Shown one piece after another: positions 1 through 6,993 of a DNA stretch of 10,219 bases; the stretch's first letter is position 1, and the number at the start of each line of letters is the position of its first letter. The stretch spans positions 1,081 to 11,299 of the forward strand of contig NWUY0300004832.1 of assembly GCA_004151065.3 (NCBI GenBank), in the 5' to 3' direction. The notes under the pieces were generated by a model, which saw only the letters and a program-made list of their open reading frames with translations, was not told where the DNA came from and did not search any database. The DNA comes from Larix sibirica (Eukaryota > Streptophyta > Pinopsida > Pinales > Pinaceae). The translations under genes and the position numbers were made by a program.

Positions 1-344
1 TGGGTCAATTTTAGCTAACTAACATAGATAAATCTTAATTTAGGAGGGATCAAATCTGGAAGATGCCAATGCTTTGTCCACTTTTACACACACAAAAAGG
101 TTTGCACTTCATGGATTCAATCACTCTCTATGCATGGAACAAAGTAAAGGAATCAACTACTTTTTGAATTGATATCTTGTCTCAGAAACTTTAATTAACA
201 AATAACTTAGATTTACCCGTATATTCTAATTAATTATTTTATTTTAATTAATTGGGATATATGTATCTTTGGTTTTAAAGTTAAAGTTAGGGTCGAAATT
301 ATAAAATTTGTGTTTACTTAATATTTTAACATTTTAAATTAAAG
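1..344. other. AT-rich intergenic sequence, no feature seen
   Basis: No open reading frame with recognisable protein content, no RNA gene and no clear repeat was found on either strand. The stretch is strongly AT-rich, with TTAATTAA-type runs around 225-255, as is usual for plant intergenic DNA. Confidence 0.6.
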
Positions 345-452
345 TGCCATGTGTCAACTCCAAGTTGAACACGAAATACTCTAATCTGTATAACAAAATG
401 CCATGTGTCAACTCCAGGTTGAGCATGGAATACTCTACTATGTGCAACAAAA
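345..452. repeat. 54-bp tandem duplication, two copies
   Basis: Copies at 345-398 and 399-452 both begin TGCCATGTGTCAACTCCA and end AACAAAA. I count 8 differences in 54 positions with no indel, so this is an old duplication. It accounts for the repeated peptide in a minus-strand open frame here, which is not a gene. Confidence 0.85.
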
Positions 453-555
453 CAGAGCATTCTTTTGATCTTTTCCAAAATATATTAGAAAATTGAACCC
501 AGGACTTAACCATGTAGAGGGTTTCTCTACCACTCTGCAAGATGCCCTCACCCCT
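345..555 (-). mobile_element. Possible tRNA-derived SINE, degenerate
   Basis: Read on the minus strand, the segment has an internal RNA polymerase III promoter layout. An A-box-like TTGCAGAGTGG lies at 540-530 and a B-box-like GGTTCAATTTT at 499-489. Their starts are 41 bp apart, close to the spacing in tRNAs. A 7-base GGGCATC (547-541) sits where the 5' acceptor strand of a tRNA would be, but no pairing 3' strand follows the B box, as expected of a SINE head rather than a tRNA gene. The following AT-rich body includes a 54-bp duplication (345-452). The true ends, tail and target-site duplication are not visible, so the limits are approximate. It may instead be a chance pair of boxes in repeat DNA. 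Confidence 0.42.
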
Positions 556-591
556 ATCATGATGAGTAGCCTTAATGGCTTTAACATCGAG

Positions 592-766
592 GTGTGGATT
601 GCTATCCACAACACCCACCCTTACTGGTTTTAGTATCAAGGTGTGGATTGCTATCTCCAATACTCTCCCTCAAGAAACACTTTGGTTCAGGTCTCCTATC
701 AATGTGTGGATTGCTATCTCCAATACTCTCCCTCGAGCTACACTTCAGTTCAGGTCTCCTAACCAT
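592..766. repeat. Short tandem array with GTGTGGATTGCTATC core
   Basis: The core GTGTGGATTGCTATC begins at 592, 641 and 704. Units 641-703 and 704-766 are 63 bp each and alike along their whole length: both carry CTCCAATACTCTCCCTC and end in CAGGTCTCCTA plus a short variable tail. The first unit (592-640) is shorter and diverges after its first 15 bases. The array overlaps the next, 90-bp-period repeat. It produces several overlapping plus-strand open frames that look repetitive and non-genic. Confidence 0.75.
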
Positions 767-909
767 TGCCAATCAACCTCTAACACTAACTATGTTGAAA
801 AATGTACAGACTAAGACTCGCAGCCTAGACCCGCTCAGTTCAGGTCTCCTAACCATTGCCAATCAACCTCTAACACTAACTATGTTGAAAAATGTACAGA
901 CTAAGACTC
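745..909. repeat. 90-bp-period direct repeat ending at the N gap
   Basis: Positions 745-819 and 835-909 are identical over 75 bases. Both start TCAGTTCAGGTCTCCTAACC and end GACTAAGACTC. The period is 90 bp and the second copy stops exactly where the two Ns begin. Perfect identity next to older, diverged repeats means either a very recent duplication or a duplicated contig end created during assembly. Confidence 0.92.
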
Positions 910-911
910 NN
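910..911. other. Two-base N gap (assembly or consensus break)
   Basis: Two ambiguous bases separate the perfect 75-bp repeat on the left from GC-rich coding sequence of the NHL gene on the right. Reading frame and sequence character change abruptly here, so the true distance between 909 and 912 is unknown. Confidence 0.95.
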
Positions 912-1156
912 TCGAAATTGAACTCGAAGTGGTCGAGAGACACGGAGTTCACGGTCAGCCTGGGGTCCCGTGGCTTGAACACGGTAACTACCAGAATCAG
1001 GCACACGATGACTGTCAGGAGCAAAAGAGCAACGGTGCTCCCGCAGCACCAGAGCATCCGTCGCTTCCTGCGACGACGGAGGAACCCAGAGTCCCCTTTG
1101 CTGCCTTCGACACTCAGCGGAAGCGTCGACAGGTGCCTTTCTTCTTTCGATTCCAT
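912..1156 (-). CDS. NDR1/HIN1-like (LEA_2 family) protein, N-terminal 81 codons, cut by gap
   Basis: The open frame starts at the ATG at 1156-1154 (context GCGATGG, purine at -3 and G at +4) and gives 81 clear residues before the Ns. Residues 1-26 are a polar cytosolic tail. Residues 27-33 are a basic cluster (RRRRKRR), followed by MLWCC. About 39-60 is one strongly hydrophobic membrane segment, followed by TVFKPRDPRLTVNSVSL, the typical opening of the LEA_2 ectodomain. This basic patch, Cys pair, single membrane helix and KPRDP order is characteristic of NHL proteins, which are usually plasma-membrane or ER proteins of about 200-260 residues linked to defence and stress. The remaining roughly 120-180 residues are not in the window, and sequence left of the gap does not continue the domain. 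The coding part is much richer in GC than its surroundings. Family assignment is firm; which NHL member it is, and whether the gene is whole in the genome, cannot be said. Confidence 0.82.
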
Positions 1157-1333
1157 CGCAACAACGCCCTGGTCTCACCGCTGGTTTCCAACGCCTTCGA
1201 TCTCTGGTTAACAAAAAAAAATACCAGACGGCCGAGTACCAGGTCGGTGGGTCGATTCTGCTGTCAATTGATTTTTACAATCCCCTGGTGTCAGAAGCCA
1301 ACTATAGATGGTCAATTCTATTGGGACACCCAA

Positions 1334-1342
1334 ATATATATA
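1334..1342 (-). promoter_or_regulatory. TATA-like element upstream of the NHL gene
   Basis: On the minus strand the sequence reads GTATATATATTTGG across this site, about 180 bp before the ATG. That would place transcription start near 1300-1310 and leave a 5' leader of about 150 nt. A second candidate, CTATATAG, lies at 1386-1393. The choice is by position and sequence only. Confidence 0.35.
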
Positions 1343-1550
1343 CACAGAGAGCACGGGCTGTGGTGATGGTATATACAGTGTTTACCTATATAGCGTAGAA
1401 AGACGTTGGGGGCTCGATTTTGATGTAGGCATTCAATGAGAAACGGTTGGCGGGTTAGAAGCCATAAAGGTTGGGTCATGGCTAGCACGCTTACCATTTA
1501 ATGTTGCCTGGACTTGCAGCAGAGCCACAGCATTCGGGGAATTTCCCATA

Positions 1551-1580
1551 CGCCACGTCTGACAAGAAAATGCCACGTGG
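1551..1580 (-). promoter_or_regulatory. Pair of ABRE/G-box ACGT elements upstream of the NHL gene
   Basis: On the minus strand CCACGTGGCA (1580-1571, G-box CACGTG core) and AGACGTGGCG (1560-1551, containing GACGTGGC) are 20 bp apart, some 400 bp before the start codon and 210-240 bp before the nearer TATA-like box. Two ACGTGGC-type sites close together are the classic abscisic-acid response arrangement bound by bZIP ABF/AREB factors. Function is inferred from motif and placement only. Confidence 0.42.
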
Positions 1581-1992
1581 AAATGAGGTTAGATGATTCT
1601 TTAACTGTTGCATTCCTTCCCTCACCAACTTCTCTCTTCATTCATTGCATAGCATGAAAATATTCAAAATGAAATTCCTGGCGTGTGATAACTGGCATTC
1701 AAATCACCCTTTGTTGGCCACGGAATCTAAGGAACAAATTACCAAAAAAATTAGAGCGATTTAAGTGCTAGTTATCCCACATCGAAATTCCTTGGAGTGG
1801 GTTGTAATATCCACATCCTACCCCACTTTCTTCCAAAATGACGGTAAAAAATTTCTTAAAAAAGACCGCCAAAAGAAGGTTTATGATGTTGACATTTATT
1901 AACCAAATTTATATGTCTTTAAATGGGAGGTGCAGTCTAAAGTTCGAAACTTAACTACCATGATGGAAGAGACACTAAAAATATCCAGTCAT
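1581..1992. other. Intergenic, with one snRNA-USE-like motif only
   Basis: No coding region is seen. ATCCCACATCG at 1774-1784 matches the plant snRNA upstream element consensus RTCCCACATCG, but no correctly spaced TATA box and no U-snRNA sequence follows. The same motif is common in plant repeats. The rest is AT-rich and unremarkable. Confidence 0.5.
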
Positions 1993-2116
1993 ACTAAAAG
2001 TTCCAAACAAAAATACCTTTAAGAAATAGAAAATATCTTAAAAATACACATTTAACTAAAATTTCCAAACAAAAATACCTTTAGGAAATAGAAAATATCT
2101 TAAAAATACACATTTA
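1993..2116. repeat. 62-bp tandem duplication, two near-identical copies
   Basis: Copies 1993-2054 and 2055-2116 begin ACTAAAA and end AAATACACATTTA. They differ at two positions only (G/T at unit position 8, A/G in TTTAAG/TTTAGG). High identity in otherwise decayed intergenic DNA suggests a recent replication-slippage duplication. Confidence 0.92.
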
Positions 2117-2156
2117 CCTACTGATTGTAAATTTTTAAATATTAATTTCTTACTCT

Positions 2157-2260
2157 AAGAAATGGATTGTAAATTCATGCATGGAATGTAGTCTGTCACG
2201 AGTTCTTTTTATGAAGAAATGGATTGTAATCAGTCACGGGGTTCAATAGATTCTTTTATG
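2157..2260. repeat. Diverged duplication with AAGAAATGGATTGTAA
   Basis: The 16-mer AAGAAATGGATTGTAA occurs at 2157-2172 and 2214-2229, each followed by a related CTGTCACGAGTTC or CAGTCACGGGGTTC and then TTTTATG. The copies are about 57 and 50 bp and differ by indels. A shorter ATTGTAAATT echo lies just upstream at 2124-2133. Confidence 0.6.
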
Positions 2261-2463
2261 TGGTTAGTTTGGAAATTGCAAGAACACTCAAAAGTAAAGG
2301 GTCAATCAATCGGCCTCGCGTCTGAAAGAGTAAAACTTGATTTTAAATTTTCATTCCAAGTGGGCCCCTTTTTTTAATTTTGAGGTGGGCTTTGCTATCG
2401 GAGTCTCTATCTCATGATAGAAATAGAGAAATTAAGTCGGCTCATTGTAAGAAATCACGGTTC
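2261..2463. other. Intergenic flank of the LINE 3' end
   Basis: No gene or repeat was recognised. The bases next to the poly(T) run (…AAGAAATCACGGTTC) would be one copy of the LINE target-site duplication if 2464 is the true element end, but I could not find a matching copy on the far side. Confidence 0.45.
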
Positions 2464-2813
2464 TTTTTTTTTTTATTTAAAAAATAGCTATACTTTCAAT
2501 TATAAAAGTATATGAATAATATTTAGGATATAATTATTCTTCATAGTTGATAAGAACCTAATCATAAAGGCCCATATAGAGATAATATACAATCGATGAG
2601 TCCAAGTTTACATAAAAGTCACAGGACAAATCATAAAACTAGCGGCCAAGAATATGTCACTGGATCCATGAGATGAAGTTAATAATAGACAAAGATAAAT
2701 GCCAAAACTATACATAGGATAATACAAGATAGAGTCGGAAAATACCAAAAAACCATATCCTAGGAAAATACACTAGGACACAAAAAATGGATAGCAAGGA
2801 CCTCTCCCAAAAA
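2464..2813 (-). other. LINE 3' UTR and poly(A) tail
   Basis: After the ORF2 stop at 2816-2814 the minus strand continues as AT-rich non-coding sequence for about 340 bp and ends in 11 As (plus-strand T run 2464-2474), with an overlapping AATAAA at 2477-2472. A terminal A-run is what target-primed reverse transcription leaves. The A-run is the only objective marker of the 3' end, so the boundary is probable rather than proven. Confidence 0.58.
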
Positions 2814-3415
2814 TTATAAAGAAAAAATGCCCATGTTGTCCGAAGATGTCATATGACCATCTTCCCATAATTCATAATGTATTGCCCCTTCCATAGCATC
2901 TAGTCCTCGCCCAAAAATAGCATCAACTTGCTCGTTGAACTCTCGATAAATATGGATAATGGATAAGTGTGGAAAATCCAAAAGCAAACTGGTTACATGG
3001 TTCATCCATGGTTTAAGATGGATAGCCTTTATAGAGCATATATTGCTTGCCCATTTAACAATGAGTAAAGAGTCCCCCGCTATTTGATCCAATGAAATAT
3101 GATGAATCTTTGCAAAATAGAGAACTAGCCAAAGGGCCATAATCTCACCTTGAGTATTTGTCCCTATTCCACAGTTTAACCATAAATTGCATTGACGCAA
3201 ATGGTCCAGTTCTAGTAAAGCACCAGCACCACATTTGCTTGCAAAATCTTGAGATGCACCGTCGAATTTTGCCCTGCAACCTTCCATAAAGAGCAGAGGA
3301 TTCCTGAAAACTTTGGATGTTCCTTGTAGAGTATCAAGTGTTGATCCAGAAAATTCCAAAAAGCGTGATATGGATTTCCCAACAATCCAAACTGGTTTTA
3401 AATATATTTTTTTCA
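2814..3415 (-). pseudogene. LINE ORF2 C-terminal RNase H (RVT_3-like) domain remnant
   Basis: RNase H removes RNA from the RNA–DNA hybrid; many plant L1 elements carry an archaeal-like version. The open stretch is about 200 codons without a stop. It shows KFDGAS (Asp 3263-3261), NTQGEIMAL (Glu 3146-3144), AGDSLLIVKW (Asp 3074-3072) and HIYREFNEQVDAIFGRGL (Asp 2924-2922): the full D-E-D-D set plus the HI-RE-N box. The frame is offset from the zf-RVT segment; the break lies between two 7-T runs (3407-3413 and 3417-3423). No true start codon of its own is apparent, so it is the tail of ORF2 and not a separate gene. The stop is TAA 2816-2814. Confidence 0.93.
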
Positions 3416-3895
3416 ATTTTTTTAGGATTCCTCAATTTCCATGTTTCCCAACATATGAAGCATGCCAATTCACCTCTTTGTGGGTTGTGGGTAAACCAAT
3501 TTTTAAGACAATCCTGTAGAGAGTCCCCATACCAAGCCATGATATTTTTGAAAGAGTAACTAACTGATATCCAATTTTGAGCTGTGTAGGGACATGATAT
3601 GAACAAATGAAGGATTGTTTCAACTTCTTTTTGACAAAGTGGACACATATTTGGTCCGATGAAGCCCCTTTTTCTACAAATTGTCCCATGAGAGTATTCT
3701 ATTTTCATTCTATTTTCCAATGCAAGCCAAATTAAATTTTTTACCTTATGTGGCATCTTCCATTTCCAACTGGATTTATACCACCATTGCTTCACAACTG
3801 AGTAATTCGATATTATAGCATCATAGGCTATTTTAGTTGTTAGGTTTCCGTCTTATGTATTCCAGGACCATTTTATTAGATATTCTTTCTCTGAT
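3415..3895 (-). pseudogene. LINE ORF2 zf-RVT domain remnant
   Basis: This is the zinc-binding reverse-transcriptase region found near the C-terminus of plant LINE ORF2. After WKMPHKVKNLIWLALENRM comes the CCHC-type cluster MCPLC…HLFISC, with Cys at 3645 and 3636, His at 3609 and Cys at 3594 (first codon bases). All four ligands are present. The N-terminal part includes a TAA in WNT-stop-DGNLTTKIAYD. The frame differs from the upstream reverse transcriptase frame, so an indel lies near 3895-3908. Confidence 0.9.
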
Positions 3896-3904
3896 ATTTG
3901 GATA

Positions 3905-4621
3905 TTACCTCTGTAGAGACCTAAAATGTATTATGTCCATTCCGTAGCGAGACGCCCATGAAGACCGAGCTGCGAGACACCCATGAAGACCCAATTGCGA
4001 GACACCGATCCATTTGTGAAAATATCTTGAAGACATGTTTGTCACCAGAACGTGGTTTAATGTATAGATGCCCCTTGATCTCAATAAGAAGATAAGCTCT
4101 AGAGATAACCTGAATTGTTGAGGGCCGCCAATGATAGGGTCTTCACCCACATAAATTGATCCGTCGTTCCTAGGGATCCATGCCAACCAATCACCAAGGA
4201 CTGGGAAGGAGGATATAAGACCAGGCCATATATTTGAAGCACTTTTCTTTGTTTTGTCCTTTGATCTTAGCCATTGAGTAATGGACTGTTTTCTGCTGTA
4301 TTTTGCCTTGATGATACTACTCCACAGTCTGTCAACCATTAAGGCCCTCCATAAACATTTTGCCGATAATGCTCTTGCAAATAAGATGTTTTTTAATGAC
4401 CAGCATCCCATATATTTTGGTCTTGTCAATCTTTCCAAATCCACTAAATGGAGCTTGTGTTTATTGCGATCACCCAACTATATGAAATTGAAATTTTTCC
4501 TGCAAATAGAAGAGATGATTGATTTTGGGATTTTACTTAATGATAACCAATATACTGATAAGTTTTCCCATATAGATTTCACTAAAGTTAGCCTTCCTCC
4601 AATGGAAATCCATTTCCAGCA
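3905..4621 (-). pseudogene. LINE ORF2 linker between reverse transcriptase and zf-RVT
   Basis: This continues the reverse transcriptase frame. WISIGGRLTLVKSIWENL is the segment that usually follows the thumb region of plant L1 reverse transcriptase. NFI-stop-LGDRNKHKLHLVDLE matches the usual FIW-G…K-HLV-W pattern, with TAG 4480 in the place of Trp. KNILFARALSAKCLWRAL resembles the common N-x-ALL-KWLWR box. YVGEDPIIGG corresponds to the frequent W-G-D-x-W box. Family conservation is from general knowledge; the alignment was made by eye. Confidence 0.8.
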
Positions 4622-5635
4622 CTAGTGGTGAATCCGCTTGTCAAATTGCTTCAGAAGCCATTGCCAGTCTGCTGCCTGGTATCCATTTGGTTTTATAAAG
4701 TATCCTATATACTTTGTTCCATCAACTAGATCTGATACTTTGTATGGCATGAGTGGCGAAATTTCTGCCAGTTGATCATCTCCTATATTATGATTTAAGA
4801 TCATTGATTTAGAGACATTTATTGCCATACCTAAAGACTTAAAAAATATATTTAGTATATCATTGATAGAGGACCATTCGCCATACCTCCCAATACTAAA
4901 TAGCATCACATTGTCACCGAATAATAAGTGTGTTATTTCTATCTTGGATGTGACTTTTATACCTTTTATACTAGCAGTTTCCTTCGCCTTGAGTATCAGT
5001 CTGTTCAATCCTTCAATGATGATTAGGAAAAGTAGCGGAGATAGTGGACAACCTTGCCTAAGGCCTCTGTAACTTGTGATGAAGTCTGTAGGACTCCCAT
5101 TTATCAGAATGGCATAGTTTACTGAAGTAACACATGCCATTATCCATTTTATTGCATTCCATGGAAGACCGATCTACAGAAGTGCCATTCTAAGGAACCC
5201 CCAGTTCACCTTGTCATATGCTCTAGACAGGTCCAGTTGAAGGATAAGGCCATTTATATTCCTGTATTTTATGCTATGAAAAGCTTCCTAGGCCATGTGT
5301 ATAGCGTCCAATATATGTCTAATTTCTAAAAATCCAAATCGTTCCATAGACATGTTTCTTGACAAAACTGGTTTGATTCTTTGTGCAATTATCTTTACAA
5401 TGATTTTATAAATTAGGTTACACAAATATATTGGTCTATAATCATCAAAAGTTGATGGATTGGATGATTTGGGAATAAATTCAATAAAGGTGGAGTTCAT
5501 GGAAACCGAAACCTTACCTAAAGTTCTTGATTCTTTGACCATAGCAAGAATGTCAGCTCCCATATTATCAAAGAATTCAAGGAAAAGATCCACAATCCAT
5601 CCATCCAGACCGAGTCTTTTTTTATTTTGCAAATC
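4622..5635 (-). pseudogene. LINE ORF2 reverse transcriptase domain remnant
   Basis: One reading frame covers the whole RVT_1 domain. It starts with LGLDGWIVDLFLEFFD (the usual KSPGPDGW box, decayed) and FIPKSSNPSTFDDYRPI. Next comes motif A LQLDLSRAYDKVNW (catalytic Asp 5233-5231), motif B GLRQGCPLSPLLF (5065-5027), and motif C HLLFGDNVMLF (4921-4910 for FGDN). Motif C should be F-x-D-D; the second Asp is Asn (AAT at 4912-4910), which would abolish catalysis even without the stops. The only breaks inside the domain are TAG at 5290 and 5176. The same frame runs on with TAG at 4624 and 4480 to about 3908. Confidence 0.95.
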
Positions 5636-6322
5636 CTTGTAGGACCCTTAGTATCTCATCTAATGATACTGGTTGGATGACTTATGCCCCTTCTTGATCC
5701 GAGAAGAAATGAGTATATTCTTTGATTACTTTAATCTAATCAATAATTGAATGATGTCCCGGATCTTGAAAATAATTTTGATAGTATTTGATAGATTCCT
5801 TCTGTAGTGCATCATTATCCCCAATTGGCTCGCCATCCTCATTCTTAAGAGACCATATGGAGTTATTAACTCTTCTACAATCAACATATTTATGGAAAAA
5901 AATATTGTTCTGGGCACCTAAGGATATCCATATTGCCTTGCTTTTGAGACACCATGTCTCTCTTCCATCTTGAGAATTTTCATTCTACTTTGTTACAGGT
6001 CTTGTAGTGTTTCTTTGGATTGATTTGTACGAGGGCCATTCATGTTATACTTGTAAATGTCCTCAATTTGAGATTCTATCCTGATTAGGTATGATTTTTG
6101 GGACTTTTTCCCGCGCCTCTCCCATTTAGTTACCACATTTTTTAGCATTCTTAATTCTTGAACCAATATATGAGAAGGTGTTGCGTACAGATTGATATCA
6201 AAGTTTTTCCATTCCTTCCTAACCAAAGATTTGAATTCCTCTTATTTTAACTGAGTGTGATTGAATTTAAGTGGATATGGATTCTTTATACCTTTGAACA
6301 CCATTTCTAGGAAAATTGGATA

Positions 6323-6984
6323 GTGATCAGAGATGGATTCATGTTCCACCCATCATCTATATCTATGTAGTGATTCCATAACTTGATCCCCCAGCATAAA
6401 TTTGTCTAGTCTTTTAGCAACACCTTATGAAGCATACCTACCATTTCTCCAAGTAGAACATAGAGGGACTGGCTCCATATCATTCAATCTTGTCGAACAG
6501 AATATGTCCTGGAAATAATTGCGAAGATTGTCCAGTCTTGTGTTTTGTCCCCAAGTTTCTCCTGCAGATAGTATAAGATTTAAGTCTCCAGCTAGGATCA
6601 ATTTTCGAAGCTGTAAAAAACCCTCATCATATGCCAAGTCCCAAAATTGCTTCTTATTAATATACAGGCCATAGCAATTGATAAGGCTTACTTTTCCTAA
6701 GTAACCGATAATATTGCTTCTAAGAACAATCCCCAAGTGAATATTGTATGTTGATAGATTTAAAGACTTGGGATTCGAGGCAGACAATAGACCACCATAT
6801 TGACCTTTTGTATTAGTTGAGCAAACAACCCAATCTTGTTTTTTTTTTTTGAAAAAAACATCTAGCTTTTTCAGCTATGACCATCGTTTCTTGAAGAAAA
6901 ATTAGTTATGGATTCCATTTTTCTATAATTCTCTTGAGGGAGTTTTTTATGGATCCCCCCTACCCCTCTGATATTTAAAGACAT
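6323..6984 (-). pseudogene. LINE ORF2 endonuclease (EEP/APE-like) domain remnant
   Basis: This domain cuts the target DNA strand to expose a 3' end for reverse transcription. Catalytic motifs of the exonuclease–endonuclease–phosphatase fold can be read in order: LNIRG with its Asn at 6975-6973, FLQET with Glu at 6890-6888, GGLLSASNP, INCYGLYINKKQFWD, AGDLN with Asp at 6586-6584, and SDHYPI (Ser-Asp-His at 6331-6323). Two frame changes occur near the N-terminus, one by a 12-T run at 6839-6850, after which one frame holds to beyond the SDH motif with stops at 6427 and 6355. All metal-binding and catalytic residues I can identify are retained although the frame is broken. Confidence 0.9.
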
Positions 6985-6989
6985 AAATA

Positions 6990-6993
6990 TCAT
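6990..6993 (-). promoter_or_regulatory. ATGA overlap of LINE ORF1 stop and ORF2 start
   Basis: On the minus strand AATAAATGATATTTATGTCT contains the ORF1 stop TGA (6992-6990), in the frame reading ALARVNK-stop, and the ATG at 6993-6991, in frame with MIFMSLNIRG of ORF2. A four-base ATGA overlap would suit ORF2 translation by termination and restart. The ORF1 end is inferred because an upstream frameshift near 7104-7109 separates it from the rest of ORF1. Confidence 0.55.

Larger units (their letters stand above)
2814..6993 (-). pseudogene. LINE ORF2: endonuclease–reverse transcriptase–zf-RVT–RNase H, broken
   Basis: The ancestral product of about 1,390 codons nicked target DNA and reverse-transcribed the LINE RNA. 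The start is taken at ATG 6993-6991, overlapping the ORF1 stop; a second in-frame ATG (6984) directly precedes SLNIRGVGG, the usual opening of the endonuclease. The frame is carried by successive segments: 6993-6900, about 6900-6850, about 6840-5905, about 5895-5640, about 5635-3908, about 3895-3415 and 3415-2814. Stops inside them include TAA 6427, TGA 6355, TAA 6244, TAA 5995, TAG 5920, TAG 5290, TAG 5176, TAG 4624 and TAG 4480 (first-base coordinates). Several frame breaks lie at A or T runs of six or more. It cannot produce protein now. Confidence 0.95.

Noticed and set aside
334-660. Minus-strand open frame of about 108 codons
   Set aside because: It is created by the 54-bp and GTGTGGATTG repeats and the SINE-like segment, and has no start context or domain.
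594-1366. Plus-strand open frames of up to about 205 codons across 594-1211 and 929-1366
   Set aside because: They are antisense to the NHL exon or made of tandem repeats, one runs through the N gap, and their peptides match no family I recognise.
1774-1784. snRNA upstream sequence element ATCCCACATCG
   Set aside because: There is no TATA box at the right distance and no U-snRNA sequence downstream; the motif is common in plant repeats.
1930-1960. B-box-like AAGTTCGAAACTT near 1939-1951
   Set aside because: No A box at suitable distance on either strand; likely chance in AT-rich sequence.
2440-2463. Target-site duplication for the LINE
   Set aside because: Sequence next to the poly(A) (CTTACAATGA on the minus strand) resembles CTTACATGAA near 8997-9005 only loosely, which is too short and imperfect to call.
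2814-3416. Stand-alone RNase H gene
   Set aside because: It has no ATG start, directly follows zf-RVT in LINE order, and its apparent beginning is only the frameshift point.
4281-4625. Plus-strand open frames inside the LINE (for example 4281-4625, 4863-5072, 7675-7890, 8739-8927)
   Set aside because: They lie opposite readable LINE domains and have no protein similarity that I can recognise.
2814-6993. Pararetrovirus or LTR-retrotransposon polymerase
   Set aside because: The endonuclease is of apurinic type, RT is followed by zf-RVT, and there is no protease, integrase, movement protein or LTR.
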